64,000 nt of DNA from Shinisaurus crocodilurus (Eukaryota > Chordata > Lepidosauria > Squamata > Shinisauridae), in contig CM037876.1 of the NCBI GenBank assembly GCA_021292165.1, positions 285,174,521-285,238,520 on the forward strand, given 5' to 3'. Position 1 is the first letter of the stretch. Every line of letters starts with the position of its first letter. The position numbers and the translations under genes are program-made. The notes under the pieces were generated by a model. It was not told the origin of the DNA. It made no database searches and saw nothing but the letters and a program-made list of their open reading frames with translations. Of this stretch, positions 43,490-55,199 are shown piece by piece.

Positions 43490-46175
43490 TTGGTCCAGGA
43501 GACCAAGTTTATTGAGTGCATGTACTGGAGGTTGGGTCCCAAGGGCAGTCTGGGGATTCTGCTCGTGTACCATCCACTCTGCTGCACGATAGACTCCCTG
43601 AAGTGCTAGAGGTGGTCTCTGATGTGCGTGTGCAGTCCCCCAGGCTAATGGTGCTCTGGGATTTTGCATTTGGGGGCTGCCCTCATAGGGGCACCTTGGG
43701 ACTTCATGGAGACCATGGCTTCCTGGGAGCTGCACGCACCCTATATTAACTGGACCTACCCATGTAGCTGGTCAGGCACTAGACTTGGTTTTCGTTTCTG
43801 GAGAGGGGGGGGAATGATCTGGAAATCAGGGGTATATCCACCACCCCCTTGTCATGGTCAGATCACTATCTGGTAGGGTTGGATTTCTCGGTGCCACAAC
43901 CCCTCTGCAGGGGTGAAGGACCTATTAGGATGGTCCACCCCAGGCGTCTTATGGATTCGGATGGATTCCTGAACGCGCTTGCGGAACTGGAGCACGCAAA
44001 CGGTGGCTCAGTCGAGATCCTGGTGGATGACTGGAATGCTGCAATCACCAGGGCATTAGACCAAGTGGCCCCGAAGCGCCCTCTTCACCTGAACAGAGCT
44101 CGCACGGCACCTTGGTTTACTCCATCTCTGTGAGCTCTGAAGCGGGAGGTGAGACGGCTAGAGCGCTGGTGGCGTAAATCCCGCTCTGAAGACGATCAAA
44201 CACAGGTTAGAGCTGCATCCTCAGCCTACCAGGTGGCGGTGAAGGCAGCAAAAAAGAATTTCTATGCTGCCTTCATCGCGTCTGCAGAGTGCTGCCCCAG
44301 GAAGCTGTTCCAAGTGGTTCGGAGCCTGGTCGGTCCAGTTGCTCCGGATCCGATGGAACAATCTAAAGCCTCCTATGAGGTTTTAGCAAAGCACTTCGCA
44401 GATAAAATTGATCGGATTAGGAGTGGGATTTTGTGCTTCATGGATACAGGAAGTGAGCGGGAGGAGGCCAATGGTAGACCGGTCTTGTGGGATCGGTTCC
44501 AGCCTCTTCCTTCTGATGAAGTGGACAAGGTGCTCTCATCTGTGAAGAAGCCAACCACCTGCTTGCTTGATCCTTGCCCATCCTGGCTCATTATGAGCTG
44601 CAGGGAGAGACTGGGTGAAGGGATCAGGGCGGTGGTGAATGCCTCCCTCGATGAGGGAGTGATCCCATCAGCCCTTAAGGAGGCCACAGTAAGACCACTT
44701 TTAAAGAAGCTCTCCTTGGATCCCCAAGATCTGAACAACTTCTGCCCAGTCTCCAGTTTGCCATTTCTGGGCAAGGTGATTGAGCGAGTGGTGGGGGCTC
44801 AGTTGAAGGCACACTTGGATGAAGCCGATTATTTAGATCCATGCCAGTCAGGCTTCAGACCTGGACATGAGATGGAAACGGCCTTGGTCGCCTTGGTGGA
44901 TGATATGAGGAGGGCCTTGGATAGGGGCGAATGCTCCTTCCTAGTCCTCCTCGATCTCTCAGCGGCTTTTGATACTGGAGGGGTTGGGTATCGGAGGCAC
45001 TGTATTGCAGTGGTTCTGGTCCTTCCTCTCTGGAAGGTACCAGAGGGTAGTTCTTGGGGAGGAGGTTTCAGTCTTTCGGACCCTCGGCTGCTCACTTGTG
45101 GGGTGCCGCAGGGTTCCATCCTCTCCCCGATGCTATTCAACATCTACCTAAAGCCGCTGGGGGCTATCATCAGGAGGTTTTGGGTGCGGTGTCATCAGTA
45201 TGCGGATGACACGCAGCTCTACCTCTGTTTTAAGTCCTCACCGAGGTTGGCCGTTGAGACCCTGTCCAAGTGCCTGGAGGCAGTGGGTGGCTGGATGGGA
45301 AGGAACATGTTGAAACTGAACCCCAACAAGACCGAGGTACTTCTGGTGGGAGACAAGGGGAGGTTAGGGGATGTTGACCTGGTGCTGAATGGGGTACATC
45401 TTCCCCTAAAGGACCAGGTCCGCAGCTTGGGGGTCATTCTAGACTCCCAGCTGTCCATGGAGGCTCAGGTGTCAGCTGTGAGCCGGGCAGTGCTGTATCA
45501 ACTCCATCTGATACGGTAGTTGCGCCCCTACCTTCCTAATCATCTGCTCCCATCAGTGGTTCATGCCTTGGTCTCCTCTCGCCTAGACTACTGTAATGCG
45601 CTTTACGTGGGGTTACCCTGGAAGACGGTTTGGAAGCTTCAGCTGGTACAGAACGCGGCAGCTCGCCTGGTTAAGGGCAGCCGCCAGAGTGATCACATCA
45701 CGCCAGTGCTTAAGGAGTTGCACTGGCTACCAGTTGCTTGCCGAGCCAAATTCAAGGTGTTGGTTTTGACCTTTAAAACCCTACACGGCTCTGGCCCAGT
45801 TAATCTCAAGGAGCGCCTCCAGCAACATCAAGTAGGCTGCTCAACAAGATCTGCCACGGACGGCCTTCTCCTTATCCCATCTGCCAGAGCAGCCAGGCTG
45901 GTGGGAACTAGGAAGAGGGCCTTCTCTGTGGTGGCCCCCAAGTTATGGAACTCCCTCCCTAGTGACCTTCGCCATGCCCCCTCCGTGATGAGCTTCGCCA
46001 CGCATTAAAAACGTGGTATTTCAGGTGGGAATATGGGATGGGTTAGGATTTTAAAAGAATTTTTTAATACTGTTTTAATTGTCATGTTTTATTGCATTGT
46101 TTTAATTGTACATCGCCCAGGGTGGCCGGGGGACCGGCCAGATGGGCGATTAACAAATGAAATAAATAGATAAAT
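43490..46175 (+). mobile_element. L2 LINE, 2.7 kb copy with endonuclease end and most of RT
   Basis: The largest element in the window. Order: the end of the APE-type endonuclease (SWSDHYLVGLDF near 43850), a linker, RT (44149-45519 and 45520-46008), then a 3'UTR with 'catcgcccagggtggccgg' and 'gccagatgggcgattaac' and an (AAAT)n end. It is truncated on the 5' side. Tails at 9885 and 50635 belong to the same family. Confidence 0.93.
44149..46008 (+). pseudogene. L2 reverse transcriptase, inactivated
   Basis: RT motifs can be followed: LKEATVRPLLKK, SLPFLGKVIERVV, DYLDPCQSGFRPGHEMETAL, FLVLLDLSAAFDT, LTCGVPQGSILSPMLFNIYL, HQYADDTQLYL (the YADD catalytic aspartates near 45200), MLKLNPNKTEVLLVG, then SRLDYCNALYVGLP and RKRAFSVVAPKLWNSLPSD. 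After AAFDT the frame shifts near 44970, losing the normal block in frame; that block appears in another frame as LGIGGTVLQWFWSFLSGRYQ. A TAG at 45519 splits the end. It cannot make a working enzyme. Confidence 0.92.
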
Positions 46176-47068
46176 AAATAAATGCATTCCCCATGTGACT
46201 ATTAAAAAAATGTTTTTGTGTGGCAGTGGCCATACGAGGTCCATGATGTATGTAAGCTGCTTACCCTATGGCTGAGACTGATCACATGTGAGACTCCACA
46301 ATAGCATCAACAGTTACCAGGAATATGTCACACTGCCACTGTGAAACTCTTAATACAGTGAAAACAGTTCACAGCATAAGCCATTTACTACTGTTTAAAC
46401 CCTCAGCTGAATCTCTTGCCATGTTGCACCATTTTTGGCAGCCTCCACATGTGCAGGTGGGCAGAATGTTTGACTTAGTTCTTGGTCACTCACCCTTTAA
46501 ATGTTTCCCTGTATTCACATATCATCAAATTGGCCTCATGTGCCATTCTGTTGGGCCAACCTGGGGCCAAAGTAGGCAGATATTATAATTTGTGACTGAT
46601 CTCAGTTCTGAAAGTGGAAATACCTTCCAGTGTCTTATCTTTGTTCCAGTGAAGAATGCAGTTCAGCTGGGATTCTGTTCAATGGTACATACAACCTGTA
46701 ATTTTCCTAGCAACTTCATTGCTCGGGGACAGAAACTACGTAAAACCCTGTTTCAGGAAAAGGAAAGTTTTTGAACTGGAAAGTATCCACGGGAACACAT
46801 GACTATTCAATACTTTGATTATTAGGAATGCTTTCCATAGCATCACCTTAACAAACAATCCAGGTCATGAACTCCAGTATCTGAAATTAATGTGTTTGTC
46901 ATCTGGCATAACTTCCTCTGTTAAAACTGACTGTGAGTGCAAGTGTATGTTGACATATAACAATATTATTATAAGTGAATTGCAAAGTCTTAATGTAACC
47001 TCAGCCTCATAAATTCGTTTGAGGTGAAAAAACAAACTGAACCAGGAACATAGCAGAGCAAAAACAGC
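46176..47068. other. Intergenic sequence, no gene seen
   Basis: No exon or repeat recognised. Confidence 0.4.
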
Positions 47069-47322
47069 TACAGTAATACCTTGGATTGCAAGTAACTTGG
47101 TTTGAGAGCATTTTGCAAGACAAGCAAATTTTTAAATATTTATTTAATTTTTTTAAACTTGATATACAAGTGACGTCTTGCAATACAAGTACTGTAGTAC
47201 GGCTTAAATTAAAAATCTCTGTACAATATTTTGGGGTGGGATTTCATTTTGATATAAGAGTGTTTTGGATTACAAGCACGTTTCCGGAACAAATTATGCT
47301 CTCAATCCAAGGCATGACTGTA
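47069..47322 (+). mobile_element. Tigger/pogo-like MITE, copy 4
   Basis: The body is 47071-47320 with TA on both sides. It is very close to copies 1 and 3 along its length. Confidence 0.88.
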
Positions 47323-47445
47323 CTTTGTTATAGTGAGAGTCCTAATTGTGTTTATTTATTGCTGTGTATTCCTGGTGTCACCAACTGGTGTTCTGGGGGG
47401 AACCATCTGGCCTTCAAGGTGATTTTGGTAAGCCCCTGAAAGCCT

Positions 47446-47705
47446 TGTCAGGGCCGGAGTCAAGGGTCGGCATGGTTGGGCACCTGCCAAGGAGCCAAGG
47501 ACCTTACTCTGATCTAAACAACAGTGGTGGTGTGAAAGGAACAGTAGATGCCACTACCTGCATACTCATTGGCTCTCTGCCTGGCTCTCTGCTCCTAAAT
47601 GTAGCAATTAGGAGGAGCAACAGCAGCAGGCAGCAATGCTCCTGGGAAGGTAGACTCACTGAGGGAGAGGGGCCCATTGAGGGTGTCTTGCCCAAGGCAG
47701 CTCAC
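47446..47705 (+). repeat. Interspersed repeat family D, copy 2
   Basis: It begins 'cagggccggagtcaagggtc' and ends near 'tgtcttgcccaagg'. Its phrases match 40656-40990. The CAGGGCCGG start resembles the terminus of the hAT MITE at 29883. Confidence 0.45.
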
Positions 47706-48140
47706 ATCTATTTCCATTAATTTATTAGAATCCATCAACATTTTTACAAGAATCCACAACATTGCTTTATTTCACTTCAGTCTGTTAACATTAGGCCCTA
47801 CACCTGATGAGAAGGGTCACGTGTTTGGGTATATAACACTCTTTGAATCAAAAGCACAGGATCTACACCCATGCAGTGATAACATAAAAACATCTGTATA
47901 ACACTCCCATGACAGGGTGAGGCTCTGTTCCCAATGCAACTGCATTATCTTGTACACATGGGCTGCAGGTAATGTTTTGTCTCTTGCAAGTTAGCGTGAG
48001 GACTAGGCTGCAAATGGCACTCCACTCTACAGCATTTATTCTCCAAAGGACTGGATTCTTTGAAATTATTAATGAATAACCCTGAAGCATCAGCTATAAC
48101 TTGGTATTGCTGATTTGCCAAATATAATGAGGGACACTAT

Positions 48141-48233
48141 TTCATAGATTTCATAGATCATAGAGTTGGAAGGAGCCTACAAGGCTATTGAGTCTATCCC
48201 CCTGCTCAATGCAGGAAACTAGAGGAGGGGTCC
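48141..48233 (-). mobile_element. 5S-type SINE, tail only, copy 3
   Basis: In reverse it has 'tctagtttcctgcattgagc', 'ccttgtaggctccttccaac' and 'tatgatctatgaaatctatg', as in 35115-35200. The 5S head is missing, probably by 5' truncation. Confidence 0.75.
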
Positions 48234-48689
48234 TGATAGCTAGGAAGCAATTTTATTTTCCATGAAGTCTTTGTTACCTTTAGCAAACACCCAGCTGCCT
48301 AAAGGTGTATTCCTGTATATTCAGTTATCAGAATTGTTTTAATGCTTGGTCTAAAAGAGGTCAATTTTAGTCACAGATGTGGAGGTATTTATTTCAATTC
48401 AGATTACAGATCAACTTGACTTTCAATGTGTGCCTGTTCCCCATGACATGATGCAAAATTTTGTTTCAACTGTGTGTTGAAATATTCACTCCATCAGATT
48501 GAGAATTTGAGAGAAGAATCTTGTTCCATAAAGAGGACTTATGTGACTCTTTACTGTCTGTTTCTCAGTCCCTGCACTTGTTCCTTCACAAGTGCTGTCT
48601 TGTGCCAAGATAGCATGTTTCAAACTGGGAAGGAACACAAGCGGGAGGATGCTATTGCACTTACTATGTCCTATCTGAACTGACAATTC

Positions 48690-49180
48690 CACAGAGATTT
48701 TTGAGAGGGTGGCTGGCACTTCCCCAATTCCGCAGGCGTTTTGTTCCTTGTTTTTTGGCTTTTTAAAAAAAAAAATGAAGACAGCAGAACAGCAAAAGCC
48801 AGTTTTTCCATGGTCTCTCTGGTGCCTTTGCAAAGCAGTGTTGCCATTATAAAGGTGGAGAGTTTTTCACAGTTTCTTAAACTTATAATCACACCCTACA
48901 AAAAGTTTGAAAAGCAAGACAAAAGATTCTTAAACAGCAGATGATCAATGAAAACAGAAAATGCCTATGGAATCCATTGACAATGCAAAGCTCAGGTGGC
49001 TTCAACCCGTGAGGAGTCCTGGCCCACCATTGTAATAAGAGCCATCATGGCAACTTTTAATACCGATTTCATGTTGAGTTATTAGATGCACTGACTCCTG
49101 AAATGGGATAATGCCTTTTTCAACTATTTGTGTGTGTTTGTTTTTTTGTTTAAAGAAAGCAATAAACTCTAGGTTTAGAA
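48690..49180 (-). pseudogene. Duplicate of the FBLN5 stop-codon and 3'UTR segment
   Basis: About 490 bp nearly identical by eye (roughly 90%) and collinear with 59155-59662, which covers the FBLN5 stop codon and 3'UTR. Homology starts within the last 11 bases of the coding exon and is lost at a T-rich run ('ttttttttgttgttgtt') at 49178 onward. At the other end it fades near 48670. Both copies have the same orientation. No poly(A) occurs at the 3' side, so it is not a simple retrocopy. It may be a segmental duplicate, or both may be copies of an unknown repeat that became part of the 3'UTR. Confidence 0.75.
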
Positions 49181-49639
49181 AGGATTTTTTTTGTTGTTGT
49201 TATGGCCGCACTACTGACGTTTGGCAGCAATTTCAGCTGTTGCCATGTGTGTGCAGTCTCTGGGGTTTAGAGGGGGGAACTGGCCCCCAAACCCTCAGAA
49301 GTTTCCCACCCCTGACCTAGAGCCTCTGGATCAGTGAATTCTGCCTGAGATGGAGAGGCTGAGTCATAATACCCCCAGAGCCAATGTCTGTATTTGAGGA
49401 AAGCTGAATTAGGGAACTCCCTGCTACAAGGAAATCACTGTGACAAAGAATTTAGCAATTTTCATAGAGAGATTAGGTATCCATATACAATTATATCAGT
49501 AATTGACAGCTGATGATGCCGAACACTGACTTCATCTGCTGCCATTTTGTGACTGGTGGGCCTCAGTCATTTTCAGCTCTCTCAGGGGAGTTCTGAGGGT
49601 AGGAAAGGTTGAGAACCCCTGCTTCAGAGAGTTCAAAAT
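49181..49639. other. Intergenic sequence, no gene seen
   Basis: Nothing assigned. Confidence 0.35.
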
Positions 49640-49820
49640 GCTTCAGGTACATTATCTCAATTATCCTCTCAACCACTCTGTAAGGCAGGGCAGTTTTATC
49701 TCCATTATTATCTCTATATTGCACAATCCTTGCCTAAGACCACAGTTACCTAGTGAGTTAATGGCGGAGGTGAAATTTGAATGGGGGACTTCCTGATCCA
49801 CCACTCAGTCACTACACTAG
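49640..49820 (-). mobile_element. Old MIR-like SINE
   Basis: In reverse it has a tRNA-like B box remnant ('caaatttcacctccgcc'), 'cactaggtaactgtggtctt' and 'gagataataatggagataaa'. It is more diverged than the other MIR/CORE-like copies. Confidence 0.6.
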
Positions 49821-50634
49821 CTACAGATTAACTATTTACACTGTAGTGAGAGCAAATTAAACATGCCTGGAACCTTTGATAATCAACCATTCCTATTTAT
49901 AGAGCTGAAACTAACTTTACAAGTATATTTTTAGTGGCATAGAACTTTCAACCTTATTGCCCTGGGTTATAAATTAGCAGTAATATGAAGCGGTGCGCGG
50001 GGGTGGGGGGAGGTTAGTCAGAACACTTGGTTCAGCATCTCCTCATTGGTTTAAGGAAATCTTTCAGCAAATGCATGATTCAGAGTAATTTGTTTGTTGT
50101 ACAGTACAAGGGAGGCTGCTGAACATGGGTGGCACTTGAAGCTGGCAATACAGATGTTCATTTGTATTTGGAAACCACTAAAGATCCTTATCAGTGCCAT
50201 GAATAGCTTGAAAATCTTGTCAATCTAACCTATCCCAGTGAATGTCAAGTTGGCAGGGCATATGTTATCACAGTCACGCATATGAGGTATCTGGGGAGTG
50301 GTTAAAAAAACCCACACTGACTGTTGTATGAGCCAGTTTCTTTTAGTGCCTAAACAAAGGCAGTAAGTTTAGAAGCTATTCTACATTCCAAATTTACTCT
50401 AATAAACCTCCACAGGGGCGCATTCCACTGAAAAAGAATTCAGCGGCAAATCTGACAGTCATGTAGACAAACTGGAAATGTGTTCCAGCGTCAATGTGAT
50501 TTGAATGAGAAACCATGGAACAAAGACTAAGATTTCAGAAAATGCTCTTGGAATGTGTGGTCCTCTGTTTGTGAATCACTTAATCTCTAAAGTTATTCAA
50601 GACTACTTCAACCTTGAAGTAGACACCTTCAACC
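49821..50634. other. Intergenic sequence, no gene seen
   Basis: Nothing assigned; a short G-rich run near 49998. Confidence 0.35.
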
Positions 50635-50692
50635 GGGTGACCGGCCAGATGGACGATTAACAAATATAATAAATATAATAAATAAATAAATT
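50635..50692 (+). mobile_element. L2 LINE tail, short
   Basis: 'ggtgaccggccagatggacg' followed by 'attaacaaatataataaat' and (AAAT)n. Confidence 0.75.
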
Positions 50693-50780
50693 GAATGACC
50701 CAAGGGAAATGGGTCCCAACCCAACCACTGTCAGTCAAAAATCAATCCCATTGGTTCCATTTGTTTCAAAGGGACATGTA

Positions 50781-50965
50781 GCCCAATCCTATCCAAGTTT
50801 ACTCAAAAGCAGGTCCCACTCAATTCAGTGGGGCTTTCTACTAGGTATGCATAGGATTAGTCAGTAGGGCAGCATAATCCTATGGTTTACTCTGAAGTAA
50901 TTCCCACTGTGGTCAATAGAGCTTATTGCTAAGTAATGTGCATAGAGCTTACTCCCAGGTAAATA
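50781..50965 (+). repeat. Palindromic repeat family C, two adjacent copies
   Basis: Copy 4 (50781-50859) runs from 'cccaatcctatccaag' to 'tatgcataggatta' with 'ccactcaattcagtgggg' in the centre. Copy 5 (50871-50965) starts 'cataatcctatgg' and is more diverged. Confidence 0.6.
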
Positions 50966-51273
50966 CTCTCTGGTAAGTGTACAGCATTAGCGGAATTGAA
51001 CTATTAGCTTGGATTCAGGAGCATTCCAGATATCCACCCACAGAAGGAGGTCAGTGGAAGCTGACCTGACTTTCCCACCCACCCCTCTCCCTGCCATCTC
51101 CCAGTGCTCCCAGAGGGTTAGGAGACCCTGCTGTGTGGGATGGGCTATGGTGCAGGGGCTGAAGGGGAAGAGGAAATTTGCAGAAAATCAGATAACCATG
51201 AGACACCTGTGATTGGGGCAGAAGGTGTTTCTGTCCAAATTTGCACTCATGTTCCTTTTTGTACCTGAAGAGG

Positions 51274-52281
51274 GTTCTGGGCAGGGATGTTGAAGAGTCC
51301 TTGGTCTCGAGTCACGAGTCGAGTCACGAGTCTTTGGACCCGAGTCTCGAGTCCGAGTCCGAGTCCTTGGTCCAAAATGGTGACTCACGAGTCACGAGTC
51401 ACTCCCAAAGCTGACTCCACGAGTCCCTATTAAAATCAATGGGGGGTTTTCCCAACAAAATAAGGCTACCTCAGATGTGTGGTTTAAATAAATTCTAGGC
51501 ACAAGTGTGCCTTTTTATTTCAAAACTCTGCAACTGATTTTGGCAAGAACAGACCAGGCAGAAAAACCCAAAATAACCAGGCAGGCAGAGGAGGCAGGGA
51601 ACCCCAAAGCAGGCAGGCAGAGGCCTTTGTCTTGGACAATTCAACTGTTGAACTGGTCAAGAAGAAACCAGGCAGGCAGAGGAGGCTGGGAACCCCAGAC
51701 AGGCAGGCAGAGGCAGCCAAACCCAAAATGTCTGAAAGGTTGCATTTTAGAAAAATGATTTTAAAAAATAAACTTTCTGTACTTCCTAAAACTTATCCAT
51801 GTTGCATTTGAGGAACATGATTTTTTCTAAATGTTTGGCCCCCATTCTGGAATGGTGAGATCTCATCACAATTCCACCCTCACTGAACACCCGCTCCACT
51901 GGTGATGAACTTGCTGGAACCAGAAACACAGAGCAGCCACACAGAGTAATCTCAGGTCCTTCTTCTGCCTCTCCCAAGTACGCAACACATCAATCAAAAT
52001 AAATCTTGACACACTGTTGGGGCTGCACTCCTGGTAGCCGTCCATAGTGGCCGAGCAGCGGCACACCTCGCTTCCATGCTCTCTTCACCGACAATCACAC
52101 TCCTCTCCACTCCTTCTGGCACAGCCCAGGGATGTTGAAGAGTCCTTGGTCTCGAGTCCCGAGTCGAGTCTCGAGTCCCATTAAAAATATTGGGACTCGA
52201 GTCCGAGTCGAGTCAGAGGGGGGACTCAGTCCGACTCACGAGTTGAGTCCTCGAGTCCGAGTCCCCATCCCTCGTTCTGGG
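51274..52281 (-). mobile_element. hAT element, 992 bp, with perfect 8-bp target duplication
   Basis: The body 51282-52273 starts CAGGGATG and ends CATCCCTC, flanked by GTTCTGGG on both sides (51274-51281 and 52274-52281). The subterminal regions are packed with GAGTC/GACTC words. A second copy of the left-terminal 32 bp occurs inside at 52127. The interior keeps the C-terminal end of a hAT transposase on the minus strand, so this is an internally deleted hAT rather than a short MITE. Confidence 0.9.
51780..52070 (-). pseudogene. hAT transposase C-terminal dimerisation region, remnant
   Basis: It reads VPASSSPVERVFSEGGIVM then RSHHSRMGAKHLEKIMFLKC, the hAT family C-terminal (hATC) signature with its SS-PVERVFS core. 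Upstream residues in another frame (LVCRCSAT.., PNSVSRFILIDVLRTWER) suggest a frameshift near 51970. Only the dimerisation domain remains; the RNase-H-like catalytic part is absent. Confidence 0.85.
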
Positions 52282-55000
52282 ACCTGAACAGTCCTGGTAT
52301 GCAGTCCTAGCATGGGACCTGAGCAGGCACAGCCTAGGCCCCAACCTTAGACCAAAGTCTTTGACAAAGAGGTTCCCAGTTAAAGCCCTGGATCACCTGA
52401 CCATGACTTTGCTTAATAATGGTAACCGTCACTTAATAGTCAAAGCAATGATCACAACAACAAAAAATCACTTATAATTTTATTGGAAATGAAATTTTCA
52501 TGTTTTTTTGGTACAAAAGCTTTAAAGAACAGTCTCACATTGGCATATTCAATGCTGTGTTCCGTCGCAATCTTTAAAAAAATAATACAAGAATGTCTAA
52601 ACAATTGGTTTCAGATCCAAATGTGTAAGGGTTTGTGTATGAAAGAATCAAAAATATCGAAGTCACCTAGCATAAATTACAGCATCCCTTTTGTGATGCA
52701 AACCAGTTATGGAACAGATAAAGTATGGAATGTGAAAGTGGGTAGGTGGGTGGGAGAATGATCTTAAGCACAACTTTAATGACCCGGAAAGACGTCCTAT
52801 GATAGAACTACACAGAGTAAGAGGTTAGGCTGTTGTGATAGGAATAGGCTTGAGTCTCAATAGTTGGGGTCACAAAGAACAGAGAGCAGATGCTGCCTTC
52901 ATGTCAGTGTGCCTCCCAGTGTACCCCTTTATTTTGTTACAAGTAAGTAAATAATTACAATTTCACCCCATAAGGGATAAAGTGCTACACTTGGGTCCAC
53001 GTACTCTTGGTGGCCCAGCTCTTCCTAAAAGGGATGTTGGGGTGAGCCCTTCTTCCAGGTATATAACCTGTCTGTCTTAATAATGGGCATTTTGGTGGTT
53101 ATATATTAATTACCAAGCACATGTGAGGTGCACTGGGGTGGGGGAAAGGATAAGATTCATTTTATTTTCCTCACAGAAATACTTGCAGACATAGGCTGTA
53201 ATCTGGAAACCAGGCCTATTTTACTTACTTCAATTGGCCTGTTTGTGAATATGTAAATTTCAGTATGACTGCAAAAATTCCCAAAGCAAAAATAAAATAA
53301 AATTTAAATAGGCTCCTGCCTCGAGGCATCTTGCAAAAATGACTTAGCTCACCAGAGGGCATTCATCAGCATTTGTCCAGCTATTTTGTTCTCTCTTTTC
53401 CTGAGACAAGTATGCAAACTAGCCACTTATAGCAATGATCATGCTGTTTCTAAAAAAAAAAAAAAATTACATTATTGATCCAATATTACCCCACTGACAT
53501 TGGTCGGAAGCATCTCCTTTAAAATCAAAGGAAGAAATGCATACTCAGCCTACTAATGCATTTACCCCTGAAGATTTTTCATATTTTTTATTATAACTTT
53601 GATTATAAGCAGTTACCCCATAGCTAATGGTGTGGCTCCTAACTTTCTGGTGAAGAAACAGTTTTTTTCTTCTAAACTGTGATTTTGAGCCCAAGTCTTC
53701 CTTGTTTCACATAGTTGGGCTGTCATTTAAGTGGTACAAAACTAATTCAGTTTCAGGAATCTAAAACAAATTATAACATTATGAATACGATCCTGTCCTG
53801 TGGGCATAGTGCTCATATACAAAGAATACATATAGGACTCCACAGAGGCCTGTTTCACCCCCTCAGACACCTATGTACATGTACGGACACAGGTAGTGCA
53901 AAAGGCTGTTAGAAGGACTCTTGAAATTTGCTCTTATATTGAATCCGTTTGATTGTATTTCCATCCAATTTTAAAGTAAGAAACTAGATTCTCTTGTTAT
54001 GTATCTTGTTATTTCAAGTTTCCAGAATTGTTTAAAACCTTACACACGGAGAATATGCAAATCTTGTTGAAAAGCACTAAATACATTAGAATGTATAGCC
54101 ACTATGCAGGAGTGAAAAACAATGATGCTCTGTCACAGTGCAGCAAGGGCTAAGACATAGGAAACTCAAGCCTCAAAGTCTTTCTAAGGATGAAACAAAG
54201 AACTATGAAGAAGTGTTGTTTTTTTAAAGGATGCCCCAAGTACTGCAGTTTTTCATGGCTTCTAGACCCTTCAGTCTCAGTGGTGATGGACTGATCAGAT
54301 CTTAAATAAGGAAGTTTTTAGATTATGAATCAGAATAGTTGACAAACATGTCAGGGAACAGGGTGGAGGTTTTCACAGATCTAAGATTAATCCAACGGTG
54401 GCTCAGTATGCTGGTCTGTATAAAGTACTTCAGGCCCAGCAGCCAATGGAACACAAAAGAGTGAAGATGACAATCTGGACATTCTCCAGATTAAGTAATT
54501 ATTTATAGCAGGGTGAAATGGGAGTAATCCTTTGGTAGCAACGTGAAGAAGCAAGAATTCATGTCCCATGGCCTCTATGACTGTAGTCAAACAGCATACC
54601 CCACTGAGAAATTCTTCTTCGCAAGCCCCACTGAAATGAACACCACACAAGAGCTCTAATGTGTACAGGCACATTTTATTTACTTATTAATTTCCATTCA
54701 TTTCAGCAGGGTTTTCATGGAGAACTCGCCAGTATAGTAATAATTTCTTTTGCACATTTTCCATAGGAATATTCCAGGAGTCCGTGATTATATTGCAATA
54801 TTTCATCATTGCAGAATGAAGTGGAAAGACACGTCTGGGGGAGGGTGGTGGGAAGGGATAATCATTGCAATGTAAATGCTCACTCAAGAAAAAGTAGTAT
54901 TTTTCCAACTGCAAATAGTGATTTGAGAGCTGGGGAAGAAAAGCCATTTTATCAGCAACACATCTAGACACTGCACAACTTTATAACTGCTGCTTGTTCT
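52282..55000. other. Intergenic sequence, no gene seen
   Basis: About 2.7 kb without a recognisable exon or element. A poly-A run lies at 53452-53465. A 95-codon open frame at 54387-54674 on the minus strand has no known motif and no coding signature I can defend. Confidence 0.45.
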
Positions 55001-55125
55001 TAAGAACATAAGAGTCATGCTGGATCAGAGCAAGGGTCCATCTAGACCAGCATTCTGTTCATAGTGGCCAAGCAGCTGTCTGTGGAAAACCTACAAGTAG
55101 TACATGAGTGCAATAGCACCCACAT
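55001..55125 (-). mobile_element. CR1/L3-like LINE 3' end
   Basis: 'taagaacataagagtcatgc', 'tctagaccagcattctgttc' and 'agtacatgagtgcaatagca'. It lies in reverse orientation just before the forward copy at 55200. Confidence 0.78.
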
Positions 55126-55199
55126 ACACACACAATGGCCTGTTTCAGAAATAACAGTTAACTATGATTTAGTATCATGTGCATGAGCAACAGTGAGTC

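Noticed and set aside
44149..45519. A 456-codon host gene
   Set aside because: It is the longest open frame, but it is L2 reverse transcriptase with a frameshift after AAFDT and a stop before the final part.
48690..49180. A processed FBLN5 pseudogene
   Set aside because: The copy lacks a poly(A) tail at the 3' side, lacks exon-exon junctions and starts only 11 bases before the stop codon. Segmental duplication or a shared repeat fits better.
54387..54674. A small cysteine-containing protein
   Set aside because: No upstream exon, known motif or neighbouring support. Length is within chance expectation for the AT content here.
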